A stretch of DNA of 64,000 nt. Source: Eopsaltria australis (taxonomy: Eukaryota; Chordata; Aves; Passeriformes; Petroicidae). The stretch is taken from the NCBI GenBank assembly GCA_034509425.1, contig JAVTVJ010000499.1, forward strand, positions 310,001 to 374,000, read 5' to 3'. How positions within the stretch are numbered: position 1 is the stretch's first letter; every line of letters begins with the position of its first letter. Below, piece by piece: positions 36,035-47,815 of the stretch. The notes beneath the pieces were generated by a model, which searched no databases, was not told the origin of the DNA, and worked only from the letters and a program-made list of their open reading frames with translations. The position numbers and the translations under genes are program-made.

Positions 36035-37821
36035 ATGTTACTGCAGTGAAAGGAGTTTTTTCCTGGAGCTGCCTCCTGATTCACACAACTGATGTGAGGC
36101 ATTCTTCCCCAAGGGGGGAAACTGGGGGAAAAAAAAAATCTTTAAAGACAAAATATCCTGATAACAATAAGATGTTTAGCCTTGGAGGGAAGCCATCAAA
36201 ATCAAGCAAAATCTGTAAAGAGGCCTTTGGGAAATGATCCAAAATAGGATCCAGACAGAAGCAGTGCCACTTGACCTGAGGACACAGTCTGAGGTGGCAC
36301 AAAGAAGTACAGAACATCACAGTAATGACATCAATGCTGCTGAACAGCCTCACCCCGATTCTGAAGTTTAAATTTTCAGTGTTTTCTCATTAATTGCATC
36401 TTGGGGGAATCAGATGGTATTAAACTTTGTAGGAACATAATTTTTTAAGACCTATAGTATCACATGCCAGGATTTTGGGTTCTGTCACCCTACTTTGAAA
36501 GTCGAGGGAGAAAGGAAGAAATCGAAGTAAGAATGAGAGCAAGACTGTGAAAAAAGGTCAGGAGAACCCAGCTTTGGCTGAACCTCCTCAGAGGCCACTT
36601 AGACTGGACACCTACTGGGATGGAAGGGCAGCAACTCTTCAAAATCCCCCTCAAGAGGCAGATTTACTCTGGAACAAGACCTGGATTTACCCTGGAACAA
36701 CTTCCACCTCCTGTTAACAAGGTGGCCATAAATCACCTCAGCACAGGAGGTCTCAATCATGGCTCTAAACCACATTGTATTGAAATTAATCTCTGGATAC
36801 ATCCTCACAGCAGCCTTCTATACTGCTGGAATGGAAGTGTTTCCCAAGTTCTGTTGAGCTCCTCCTCAAATCTTTTATGCATGAACCATTTTCCTGATGC
36901 TTTAATCATCGTTTACACCTTTACAAAACAAATGCAGAGAGGCAGAAATGCAAATCCACATCTTTAGTTATCATTTAGTGTGCAATCACCAACACCCCAT
37001 GTGGCTGCAAACACGTCTGATGCAGGCAGATTGCAAAATCTGGCTCCGCAGATGTCCCGCCAGGAAAACCCTGGGGCACTGGGAAGTTATGGAAGTGCAT
37101 ATTGGGTTTCTGTGCTCAAGAATAAAAATAAAATCCTGGTGTTTCAGTTTGGTGCCCTTCAAGATAAGTCTTGTTGTTGAACAAACTCTCACAGGGAAAG
37201 GCCTTTGCCCAGCTGAATGCTGCAATTTTTACCACATTTATGACTTTTAATCGCAAGACATCTCAAGCCTTCTACAGGTGGTGGTAAAGCTCATCACAAC
37301 CCCCACCAGTTTGTAATGGAAAACCAGGAAATTTGTCTGTGTCACACAGCTGCTCTTTGGGACTGTGCTTCACTTTCAGCATCACTGGAATTGCTTAAAA
37401 ATAATTTGAGATTGAATGGATTTTTAAAAGACACATTTAAATGTTTGCCTTGTTTTGTCCCAATTTTTCTCCCAAATATAAATATTCCCCAAAGTCTCCT
37501 GAAGAGCAGGCTGTCCAATATGGAAAATATCATCCAAAAATGTTAATCAATACTTCAATCAAAGTATTCTGCTCAGGATATTTTACCAGTTCTGCTCCAG
37601 ATGGGAAGTTTAATAAGATATGGAATTTTCAAATTCATTAGGAACAAAAAATGACCCAACTTCTCTATTTCTTAGAATGTGCCCCAGATTTCTTTTCAAC
37701 TCAAATTAATAATTATTCTTCTAAATTAATAAATTCTCCTTCTAAATTCTTGAATGGAGGAAGCAATGCTCAAAGAGTCTGGATTTTTGGGTTAATATCT
37801 TGCTTTCTTTAAGGGAATTAT
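36035..37821. other. Unique sequence, no gene seen
   Basis: AT-rich with no recognisable repeat. Several 60-115 codon frames occur on both strands; none has domain or splice support. Confidence 0.4.
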
Positions 37822-37893
37822 AAAATCATAGAATGCTTTGGGAACGATCTTTGAAATCATCTAATTCCAAGCCCCTGCCATGGGCAGGAGCAC
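37822..37893 (-). repeat. CR1 LINE 3' tail, short antisense fragment
   Basis: AAAATCATAGAATGCTTTGG, GATCTTTGAAATCATCTAAT and CCCCTGCCATGGGCAGGAGC are the reverse complement of the final 70 bases of a CR1 copy. The sequence stops resembling CR1 after CACCAGG. Confidence 0.82.
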
Positions 37894-39388
37894 CAGGTTT
37901 TCAGTGACTTCAAATTCAGATTTGGGCTCATGTAAAGAATAACCAGAATCACCTTCCAAGAATATCTTTATGGGGTACAAAACTCTGTGAATTAAAACTT
38001 TGCTGGATAATCCAGAAGAGTTGTAGGGCACCAAAGCTTCCCAACACTGTTTGCTGAACTCATCACATCTTCCCCCCATTTTTCACAAGATCACCACATC
38101 CTTGTCCCAACCTGTATAAACTGGAATCAATTAATATTCATTCCTCCCATTCCTTCCTTTCCTCAAGCTGAATTCCACAGAAATGAGTCTTTGTTAAAGG
38201 ATTTTTTTTCCCCTCTTGGAGATCACTGACACAGAAGGCCTGTGGTACCAAAGAACCCAAAGTCATGGAGACCTGGCAAAAAGTCCAAGTCAGGTCAGTG
38301 GATTGATGGGAAAAATGGGAAGCAGAGCACAGAAAATCCTTGTTAAGGTAAAGGGAATAGCAGGGCAGGGAAGTCCAGGGAGCTGGGCTGGTCACAGGAG
38401 ATTGGAGGGGACAGGCTGCACTCCAACCCAAGGATCAGTGACAGCATTTTTAGGATAAAACAGAAAAGGCCTCTAAGTGGATGGGATCTTTACTGCCTTG
38501 CAAGGCTTTGTTTGCAGGCTCTGCCAGGCAATAAATTGATTTAGCAAAATGTCAGGGCGGAGGGAGGAGGCAAGAAACAGGAGGTGAATTCCTCCCAGAA
38601 GAACATCAACTCTTTGACTGCTCTGCAAAAAGGCAGCTGAAGGATTTACTGATCTGCTGGAGTATTTAATGAAATTATTCTCCTGAGCACAGCCGTTATG
38701 AGCTGGATCATTGCTGTCTCTCCCCCAATAACTCACTCCCTTCTCATTATGCAAAAAAACTTCACATAAATACCTCCACACTCATCATTTCCAATCACTC
38801 GTGCCACTGCTGTTTAAAAATCATCTTACACTGCCACTTCTCCTCATTCCATGGCATAATTCAGCACAACATTGCTAAAATCCAATTCGGAGTGTCCCAA
38901 AACACAGAGTAATTTTGGTTTGTGGCAGGACACCAAGCCCATTCCAATTTCATATGAAAGTTTTGTCTAAAGTTAATTAAATGGCCAATCTGACCATAAA
39001 TTTGGTATTAAAACTAAATTCTCTTCACCATTTTAAAAAGCCTAACAAATGGCTGAATTGGAAAACAGAAGGTGGGATCTCTGAAAACCAATTCAAACTT
39101 AATTCTTACTTCAGGAAAATACAGATTTTAGAATCAAGTGGCTACTACAAATTTCCTTCTACAGGTAAGAGCCTCTTACATTTGAAAAAAGAATGGCAAT
39201 ACAGCAAAATTTTGGCTTTACTTCCAAAAACTTGTCAGCTTCAGCTGTGTTGGAAATAAGAATAGGGACAGAGGCAGAAAACGCTCAGGTTTTGGAGGTT
39301 TCCACACCCTGCTACTGATCCTACAGTAGGACAGGCAGCAATATCCTTGTTCTAACATCTGTAAGAGAAGTTTTCATGCCAGCTGTAT
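37894..39388. other. Unique sequence, no gene seen
   Basis: No repeat or exon was recognised between the short CR1 tail and the purine tract. Frames of up to 102 codons on the minus strand (38473-38781) have no recognised features. Confidence 0.4.
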
Positions 39389-39865
39389 AAAAAGGAAAAG
39401 GAAAAAGGGCAAAAGAGAAAAAAGGAAAAACAAGAAAAAAGAAGGAAAAAGAAGGAAAGAGAAGGGAAAAAGAAGGGAAAAGAAAGAAGGGAAAAGAAGG
39501 GAAAAGAAGGGAAAAGAAGGGAAAAGAAGGGAAAAGAAGGGAAAAGAAGGGAAAAGAAGGGAAAAAAGGGAAAAGAAGGGAAAAAAGGGAAAAAAGGGAA
39601 AAAAGGGAAAAAAGGGAAAAAAGGGAAAAAAAGGGAAAAAAGGGAAAAAAAGGGAAAAAAAGGGAAAAAGGAAAATAAAAGGAAAAAAGGGAAAAAAAGG
39701 AAAAAAAAGGGAAAAAAGGGAAAAAAGGAAAAAAAAGAAAAAAAGGAAAAAAAGAAAAAAAAGGAAAAAGAAGGAAAAAAAGAAAAAAGGAGAAAAAAGA
39801 AAAAAAGGGAAAAAAAGGAAAAAAAGGGGAAAAAAAGGGGAAAAAAAAGAGAAAAAAGGAAAAAG
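39389..39865. repeat. Homopurine GGGAAAA-type tract, about 475 bp
   Basis: The plus strand is A and G only from 39432 to 39675 (244 bases) and again from 39677 to 39865 (189 bases), with one T at 39676. The left part is a decamer-like GAAAAGAAGG array (about 39470-39560); this decays to GGGAAAAA and GGAAAAAA units on the right. The minus-strand frames of 177-182 codons are Phe/Pro/Ser runs from this tract and are not genes. Confidence 0.95.
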
Positions 39866-41892
39866 CCACTTTAGAAGAATTAATTTACCCAAGAAATCTT
39901 TTTTCACCCTTACAAAGACAAAAAGTCATCAGTCAGGAGAAAGCTATGACTGATCAGGTATCCAAACAAAGAGAGATCATTAGGACCATAAAATAAAGTT
40001 GAAGCAAAAAAAAGGAATTACAGAAAAAAACAGTAACAACTTATTTAATGTGTTGACAGCCCAGTGCTTGCATTGGAAAAGGTGGGAATATCTATTCTTG
40101 TCCCCCTTTCCCTTCACTCATTACACAGCTCTATGACATCCTTGTTCTGTCCTTCTTTTTCCAGGCTGAGAGTCCTGGAATCACTTAGTTATTCTTCAGA
40201 GAGGAATTATTTACAGTCCTGCAATTAAATCTCTGCTGAATTTCCCCTGGAAAATTTAATGAAATCTTAACAATGGGGGAAAGCGTGGGACTAATTCCCA
40301 GGGAAAATGAGCAAAATGCTTTTCCACCTCCTGTGTTTCTGTGGAGAAACTAAAAAGTCTTTTAATACAGCCCAAATGTTCAAGAAAAAGAGAAACTCTC
40401 AACACTTCACCATCACTGCTTCAGGTTCATCTTTTCCATGAACTCACCTCTCTGACCTTTCCCTGGGAAATCATTCCTGCATTTTCTCTCATCTTCCAAC
40501 AGCACAGGGAATGCCCTGCACCTTTCAGAGATGGGAAAAGCACTGATCTGCTCATCACCCACCAGGAGAGGACATTAATCCCAGCGGGAATGCCGAGGAC
40601 AAACCAACCACAATGGATTATGTCTGTGTCTAATGGTTCCAAGAGCTAAATCTCTCCATCAGGCTCATTCATCACCAGGATGCAACAAGAGTGAAAGTTT
40701 TTTGGGTAGAAAGAGATTTTTTAAAGTCAGCTTTTAACAGTTAAAGGCTATCAGGATATTCCTCAATGAACACAAATCATCTGTCTTCCCACAGAGGAGT
40801 CATTTCAACACCTGTGCTCCCAACCAAGAGCAGAACCCCCGGATTCCCCACTTAGGGGAAGCACATGGTCAGGGTTATGTGCAAACGTCATCGAGACTGG
40901 CTTTCATAAATTAAACCACAGAAAAAAGAGGCAGAAAGCACAAACAAAATAAAGGAAAACCAAAATACTGTGTCAGATTGGTCCATGGATCTGCAGCAGC
41001 AGCTGCTGGTTGTAATTCATTTGTGTGCCAAGTTGGTGGTGGGGAGTTAAGACATCTCCAAAATCACGCTCAGCTAAGCTCTGCCATGGCTGTTACTCCT
41101 CAGGTCTGAATTCTGACCAAAACTCACCCTTAAGCAACAAAAAACCAGTGACCACAGCCCTCCCCTTCCTCAAAAATCCCATGCTTTAAACAAGATCTGA
41201 TGAACCGAAAGCCATGCAGAGGTTGGGTGAGAGAGCAACATACACGGGAGGGAAAGAAAAATATTTATGTACCCTGGTGAGCAAAAAAAGGTGCTTTTAA
41301 AATCAGCATTCAATAAAGCACAACAACTGCATTTGCTAAACCCAGTCCCAAGTCCTGCTGGGCAGACATATGGCACATAATAAACCCGAAATTGGTTAGA
41401 ACTGCTGAAATACCATCGGATAAATGAAATTATTTTCTAACAATACTTAGCTACTGGGAACAGCTCCTGCCTTCATACACCAATTACTGCTTAATTACTG
41501 TCAGGCCACACTTCCTAAAGGAACAGCAGAAGGGAATTTATGGCACCAGTAAAGGAAACGTCTGTTACGTCAGGAGTTAGAATACTTATTGTTTGTTGCA
41601 AACTGGTTTCTAATTCAATAGATAACAGCCAGCAAAACAGCATGATTGATGCTGCTGGTTAATAAAGTAATCAGCAAGCACAATCTAATAGTGTTTAATA
41701 ATTGAAAAATTATTTAATTTTTAAGGATGAGCGAAGTAGAGACAGGAAGAGGTTTCTCCTGGATTACAGAGCTCTCAAGGAGCGATGGTCATGGAATTAG
41801 TGGTGGCTCCATTTCTCTTTGCTGCTGGGCAGGTGAACACAACTGCCAGAGGGGCAGAGATCTGCCTTGAGGAGCACAAATGTCCCAAACAC
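39866..41892. other. Unique sequence, no gene seen
   Basis: No recognisable transposon or exon. A 102-codon plus-strand frame at 40341-40649 has no domain I can identify. Confidence 0.4.
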
Positions 41893-42695
41893 CATAAAAT
41901 CATGGAATGGGTTAGACAGGACCTTGAAAATCACTCAGTTCCACCCCCTGCCATGAGCAGGGACACCTTCCACTGTCCCACGCTGCTCCAAGCCCCAAAA
42001 TCCAGCCTGGCCTTGGACACTGCCAGGGATCCAGGGGCAGCCACAGCTTCTCTGGGCACCCTGTGCCAGGACCTGCCCACCCTCCCAGGGAACAATTCCT
42101 TCCCAATATCCCATCTATCCCTGCCCTCTGGCACTGGGAAGCCATTCCCTGTGTCCTGGCACTCCAGGCCCTAGACCAAAATCTCCCTCCATCTTTCTTG
42201 TCAGCTCCTTCAGGTGCTGGAAGGCCACAATTTGGGCGCCCCAAAGCTTCTCCTCTCCAGGCTGAACAATCCCAGCTCTCCCAGCCTGGCTCCAGAGCAG
42301 AGGAGCTCCATGCCTCTGATCATCCTGGTGCCCCCTCTGTGCTCTCCCCAGCAGCTCCAGGTCCCTCCTGTGCTGGGCCCCAGGGCTGGGGCAGCTCTGC
42401 AGGTGGGGTCTCAGCTGAGCACAGGGGCAGAGGGGCAGAATCCCCCCCTCCCCTGCTGCCCACACTGGGGGCTCAGCCCAGGGCACGGGGGGGGTTCTGG
42501 GTCCCAGCTCTCACCCACAGCACCCCCAGGTCCTTCTCCAGGGCTGCCCCAGCTGCTCATCTCCAACCTGGATTGATCCCAGGGGTTGCCCTGACCCAGG
42601 GGCAGCACCAGCACCGGGCCTTGTTAAACCCATGAGATTCCCAAGGGCCACTTCTGAAGCTTGTCCAGGTCCCCCTGGATGTTTGGGGGATCATT
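41893..42695 (-). repeat. CR1 LINE 3' end (type A), longest antisense copy
   Basis: It starts AAAATCATGGAATGGGTTAG and includes the entire type A 3' region. Beyond that it has GGCTGAACAATCCCAGCTCT, TGATCATCCTGGTGCCCCCT, CAGCTCCAGGTCCCTCCTGT and GGGGGCTCAGCCCAGGGCAC. It ends with CACCCCCAGGTCCTTCTCCA, CCCAGGGGTTGCCCTGACCC, CTTGTTAAACCCATGAGATT and TTGTCCAGGTCCCCCTGGAT. These last parts are the deeper CR1 body, just 5' of where most copies are truncated. Length is about 800 bp. Open frames of up to 190 codons here are repeat shadows. Confidence 0.94.
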
Positions 42696-44420
42696 TCACA
42701 GTCATCCCACACTGTACAGAAGAAACAAAATGAGTGTTTCTACATCCAGAGGTTCCCAATTATTTGAATCCCTCCTTCCCAACAGAAGGGCATAAATCAG
42801 ACTGCTCATAAATTTCTGCTCCACTAAGTTTGCAACACAAAAGCAGTTTCTTCCCGAGGGACAAAGAGAAGTAGCTGCACTTCAGAATTCCAGCATTTCT
42901 GTGAGAAGACTTGTTTTCAAAAAATAGAAAACAAAATACAGTATTTGGAATACTTGAGTAGCTAAAAAAAATCATCCTCAAATGCTTTTCAGCACTATCT
43001 GCTCTGATTCTGTTACTCTTTTCCACATCATAGTAGGATACAGCCCATTTCCTACCTGAAGGGCAAGAAAATGGAAGTTTGCTGAAAGCCAGAGCAGAGG
43101 AAAAACTCCTCATCCATTTCCACTCAGGGCTGTCTGCTGCAAAGCCCCAGGCTTCAAGGACAGTCAGGCATTTAAGGAAAAATGTCTTCATTTTGTCCCT
43201 CAGACCATTTGAAGCACATGTGATAAATCTGGAGAACAGCTTGCCAGCTGCATATTCTAAGGAGGAAGAAAATCAGGGCATGAGAGGGACAAACTTCAGT
43301 AAACAGATTAATTATGTTAAAATTAATGATTCTGAAGTAAGAGCCACAAGGGACAGGGTCCTCCTCCCTGCAGACTGAATTACTGCAATAAAGGCCAGCA
43401 CTGGAAAAACCACCTGACACCGAAGCTCCAGATCCATCAGGATTTTACCCAAAGTCTTTACTGAGATGAAATAAGGCCCCAAATAAATAAGAACAAAGCA
43501 CAAATCAGGAAAAGATGTTCAGTGTATCTTTGGCTGCACGTGCAATGCCTTTTATGAACATACACGCCTTGGCCCCAGCAAAATTAGCTGTACAATCCCC
43601 CAGTGCTCCTTTTCAACATCACTCACTTGAAAACTATTTAATAATCCCTCAAATAATCTCTAGAATCTGAAATTTTAGAATTTGGACTATAACTTTGAGC
43701 TTACTGGAAAGTAAGAAAGACATTGAGGTATTAAAGTGACTTGAGAATTCTGAGTCTCTAAAACTATATAGAGTCACCTCCAAAATAGCTTTCTACACAT
43801 GATTTTACTGGCTAAGACATCAGAATTCCTTAAAATTCTTCATTCTGGATGTTTCTTTCCCCTTAAAATTAACTTTCAGGGTAAAACACGAAGATATCAC
43901 TCATAACTGGTGTCTGTTGTAATCCTAATGGTGCAGTACTCAAACCTGACTATTTAATTCTCATTGTTCAGGTAAAAGTGTGTTCGGTTGAGTGTTTAAA
44001 CCTTCCAGTTCCATCTGATCATATGGGAAGGCACTGAAGTATCAAAGTGGAAGGTGTTATAGGCAATTTAGCTTTTAATTAATCCAAACTTGGAGGTAGA
44101 ATTATAATACACAATTTAATTTTCTGTTTTAATCAGTCCCTAATAGAGCATTTTAATCTCCAGAGCACGCACTCACATTTGGAAGGGTGCAATGGAAGGC
44201 TCAACTAAACTCTCCACCTCACTTGAAAAAAAACCAGCCCCTGAATTTTAACTAATGCAAGAACACAGGTCAAACAAAGTTTTGAATACTGAGAACTGAG
44301 GCAAAATTCCCAAACTTTGCCTCACTTCAAACACACTTAATTAAAAAAAAAAAAAAATCATGTGAAACATCAGAAATTACAAAAAACCCAAACAATTAAT
44401 GAAGAAAATGAAGGAAAAGG
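42696..44420. other. Unique sequence, no gene seen
   Basis: AT-rich sequence with poly(A) at 44344-44357. A 143-codon minus-strand frame at 42760-43191 has no recognisable domain and no convincing splice sites. Confidence 0.4.
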
Positions 44421-44548
44421 CAACACCTTCCACCATCCCAGGTTGCTCCAAGCCCCATCCAACCTGGGCCTGGACTCTTCCATGGATCCTGGGCCAGCCA
44501 CAACAACTCTGGGAATCTGTGCCACGGCCTCCCCACCTTCCGAGCTGC
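44421..44548 (-). repeat. CR1 LINE (type A), antisense, without its 3' tail
   Basis: CAACACCTTCCACCATCCCA, GGTTGCTCCAAGCCCCATCC, TTCCATGGATCCTGGGCCAG and CACGGCCTCCCCACCTTCCG. The tail that should lie on the low-coordinate side is absent and replaced by A-rich unique sequence. Confidence 0.85.
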
Positions 44549-44760
44549 ACAGGATGAAGTGAACACTTCAACCCTGGCAGAAATTTTAGACGTGCAAAAC
44601 AAACCAAGAAATCCTGCAGCAAACCTTCCCACACAGTTCAACCATCAACAGGATAAATAAGAAACAAAAGCTCCAGCACTGAGAATTCCATGCGTGCCCA
44701 ACACAAAGCAAGCTTTCCAACTGAAATGAACACCAGAAAATTTTAAAAAATGAAGTTTTT

Positions 44761-44958
44761 AATCATAGAATTATTAAGGTAGGAAAAGCCCTCCCAGCCC
44801 ATGGAGTCCAAGCTGTGCCCGATGGCCACCTTGCCCCCAGCCCAGAGCACTGAGTGCCACGGCCACGCCTTCCTTGGACACCTGCAGGGATGGCCACTCC
44901 AAAGCTCCCTGGGCAGCCCCTGCCAAGGCCTGAGCAGCCTTTGCATGGAGAAATCACT
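44761..44958 (-). repeat. CR1 LINE 3' end (type B), antisense
   Basis: AATCATAGAATTATTAAGGT, CCCAGCCCATGGAGTCCAAG, CCAGCCCAGAGCACTGAGTG, GGCACTCCAAAGC-type sequence (here with GGCCACTCCAAAGC) and CCTGAGCAGCCTTTGCATGG, ending at GAGAAATCACTCC. A clean young copy of about 200 bp. Confidence 0.93.
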
Positions 44959-45334
44959 CCTGAAAATCTTAACCATCAAGATGATTTAAAAAAGTTTATT
45001 TCTGAGGCACCTTGCCCAGCTTTGCCACAGTGGACACAAACCAACCCAGACAGAACCTGTGACATGGTGAGAAATCTCTCCCTGAAAAGTCACTAAGTTC
45101 AGATCTCATGTCTGGGACCAAGCAGCTTCCTGGGGACACCAGAAATATCTTCTAATTTAAGTAAATCAAAAAGCCAATGGCTCAGGCAGACATTTTCACA
45201 CAAAGCATGTGGTGAGGAGCTGCTGCCTGCAGGCCCTGACAGGATGCCCAGGCAGGCCATGCTGACAGACCTTTCAGGCTCCCAGTAAATAAAACTGTCA
45301 GAACAAGAAAAATGAACAGTTGGGAGTGTGAAAA

Positions 45335-45352
45335 AGGAAAAAAAAAAAAAAG
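45335..45352. repeat. Poly(A) run
   Basis: About 14 A followed by GAATTAATTG, with no recognisable element upstream. Confidence 0.7.
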
Positions 45353-45756
45353 AATTAATTGAACTTGATCTGTACATCAATTTAGCCTCTGGGGCAAACT
45401 AAAATTACTTGGCTCTTACTGCCCTGGAAACATCCAGCTCTCTGTCCAGGGTGATTCATGTTCCAGGCTGAATCATAGGAACCAATTAGGAAAATGTAAC
45501 TCTCTGACTTTGTTCTGAAGCACCACCCACCACCTGATGCAGAGATCTTGCTCTGAGTCCCTGCAGACACTGAGAAGGACAAGAGAAGTGTTCAGTGCTC
45601 CAAAAATGAGTGGTTCTTCCCTTGTCTCCCAAAACCCAAGAATCTCTCCAATGCCATGTAAGAGAGCTTAAAAGAGTGGAATCACCTTGCTCAACAAGGG
45701 GCAGAGAGAAAAGATAATTTAATGTATTTTGCAATTTAGGTTATGAAAAAAAATCC

Positions 45757-45955
45757 AGAAGGTTTCATGAGAGGAATGTTGCTTCAGTGGGGAAAAAGGA
45801 ATGAAGAATGAGAGCCATGAGGAGAAAAACACAGGTCCCTCCTCTGTCCTCCACCAGAATCACTGACCAGGTACCACCTCCAGCTTGCCCTCACACAGAA
45901 AATACAAAACCAGCCCAATTCTTCTACTGAAGCTTCAGATGAGTTCGACAATTTT
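45757..45955. repeat. Local direct duplication, copy 1
   Basis: The segment GAAGGTTTCATGAGAGGAAT, GTTGCTTCAGTGGGGAAAAA, CCTCTGTCCTCCACCAGAAT, CACAGAAAATACAAAACCAG and CCCAATTCTTCTACTGAAGC recurs in the same orientation at 47639-47815. Identity is high apart from two small indels of about 16 and 10 bases. It is not CR1. It may be a local duplication or two members of a dispersed family I do not recognise. Confidence 0.88.
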
Positions 45956-46251
45956 TTTTTGAGTCCAGTAACAAAACAATTCAAAGTAATATTACTCATT
46001 CTAAGTTGGAAACACATTTTTACTGTTTCCGATTGCTAGGAATTCAAAAGGGCATTTTCAGGCTTAAGTAAAAACCATCCTGGTGTTCCCAAAGCAGCCT
46101 GAAGGTGAACACATCTCTGGGTTTCTTTAGTTTTAAATCTCTCTTGGAGGTGAGCAGGCACTGAATGATAGATCTGAAAGAAACTGAAACAAAAAAAAAA
46201 AACCCTCTTCTGCATTCAGTTGTTTCTCCAAATGTATCATAAGCAATAAGG

Positions 46252-46308
46252 ACCAGGAGCTGGACTTGGATGATCCTTGTGAGCCAGGATATTCCATGAT
46301 TGTATGAA
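46252..46308 (+). repeat. Probable CR1-type 3' tail fragment
   Basis: GAGCTGGACTTGGATGATCC, TTGTGAGCCAGGATATTCCA and TGATTGTATGA follow the tail of another avian CR1 subfamily (GATCCTTGTGGGTCCCTTCC, then GATATTCTATGATTCTATG), with about 15 bases deleted in the middle. Confidence 0.55.
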
Positions 46309-46754
46309 AACCTTGGAGAGAGGCAGAGAGATGAGACACACCTGTTTCCTCTGAGCAGACATGGAGTATTTCATTGTCTGATGCAGAAAGATTCTCTAAC
46401 AAGCACCAAAAGGAAGATTTTCTCTGCAGAACAGGTTCCACTGAGCGGTAGGAAGGGAAAAACCAAGAGGTTTTCCTCTCACAGTGGCACAAGAGCATGT
46501 GAAAGAACCACATTGAGATGATGCTTCACACATCTGACACCCAAGAAGCAGCAGTTGGGTCCAATTCCATGGTCCAGGTTGCTCTGACATCTTCCCAAGG
46601 AACAACCTGCAGGCCAAGGAGCTGTAATGTCTAATTTCCACAAAAAACAATTCACAAAATTAAATAACCTACTTCCAATTCTGGCCAGGTATCATTCCAA
46701 GAGCAGTGGAGAAGCCAACAATTTAGACACATCTTTAGCTATCCTCAAAGATAA

Positions 46755-46868
46755 AGGTTCTTGGAGCAACCTGCATAGTGGAAAGTGTCCCTGCCTGTGG
46801 CAGACGGTGGGATGGGATGGACTTCAAAGTCCCTTCCACTGCAAACTGCTCTGTGATTCTGTGAGGGA
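46755..46868 (+). repeat. CR1 LINE 3' tail, old sense fragment
   Basis: 'ggttcttggagcaacctgcatagtggaaagtgtccctgcctgtggcagacggtgggatgg' aligned with a CR1 tail, followed by AAAGTCCCTTCCACTGCAAA and CTCTGTGATTCTGTGAGG. Clearly more diverged than the type A copies. Confidence 0.85.
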
Positions 46869-47638
46869 ATAGATGACATCTGTCACACTTGAAGATGATT
46901 ATTTGTGAAAGCAAGAACTTTCCACAATTTTTATTGCTCTGTTCAAAAGCTGATGATTCAGAAAGAACTGGCGGGGAAGGCTGGAGAGTCAGCAAATGTG
47001 GCTTTGCTTATTTTCATCAAGGAGATTTGTGGCAATCACGGCTGGAACAGCAGGACAGGCTCCTTTCCCAGCAGTGGATCTCATCCCCCTCCCTGGCAAC
47101 ACTCTGCACATCCAAGGTGTCCAGTGGTGAGGGAAAATGGAGCACAGGGTGTTGTAGGGCAACCAAATCCATCCATTCTGGCCATACTGGCAGCACTTCA
47201 GGAAGGAAAACAGCCAAGGAAAGCTCAGCCCAAAAAAGAATTGTGGCCAAAGGGGACAAACTGAGTGGTTTCGTTTGAGGCACATCTGCTCCCTGTGGTC
47301 TTCCCTCAGCTGGATAGAGCTGTCCTGTGCCTGTCAGCAGCAAGGACCACAGGGACATCACTCCACCCAGTTAACCCAGTCCCATCCGGGTCTGCTAAGG
47401 GGGACCTCACCCTTGCCAGACCAGCTGTGAATGAAGATGAAGAAGGATGAAGCCCAACAAGGCTCAGGTGAGGTCCTAAGCCAAACTGGTGCATGTCAGG
47501 ACATTTTCAGCTGCTCTGGGCAGGACAAAACCCATCTTATTCCATGTTCACTCCTCCAGCTTCAGCCACCAGAACAGCCTCTCCCTCAGCCTGCCAGAAA
47601 ACAGCAGGAAAAGTGGCTGAACTCAGACTGGAGAAGGC
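46869..47638. other. Moderately GC-rich unique block between duplication copies
   Basis: Several overlapping frames of 98-129 codons run on both strands (46889-47361). None shows a domain, signal peptide or good splice context, and the coding-like look follows from low stop density. This block contains no CR1 that I can recognise. Confidence 0.4.
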
Positions 47639-47815
47639 TGGAAGGTTTCATGAGGGGAATGTTGCTTCAGTGGAGAAAAAGGAATGAAGAGAAAAATTCA
47701 GGTCCCTTCTCTGTCCTCCACCAAAATCATTGACCATGTCCCACCTCCACACAGAAAACACAAAACCAGCCCAATTCTTCTGCTGAAGATTCAGGAGTTC
47801 CACAATCTTTTATTT
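47639..47815. repeat. Local direct duplication, copy 2
   Basis: Second copy of the segment at 45757-45955, offset by about 1.88 kb, same orientation. GAAGGTTTCATGAGGGGAAT, CTTCAGTGGAGAAAAAGGAA, TCTGTCCTCCACCAAAATCA, CACAGAAAACACAAAACCAG and CCCAATTCTTCTGCTGAAGA mark it. It lacks the 'gagccatgagg' and 'agcttgccct' pieces found in copy 1. Confidence 0.88.

Noticed and set aside
39321..39907. 177-182 codon Phe-rich minus-strand frames
   Set aside because: They translate the homopurine tract (TTTTCCC on the minus strand). Low-complexity artefact.
46889..47361. Overlapping 98-129 codon frames on both strands, looking coding-like
   Set aside because: Open on several frames at once, which points to composition rather than selection. 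No domain or splice support.
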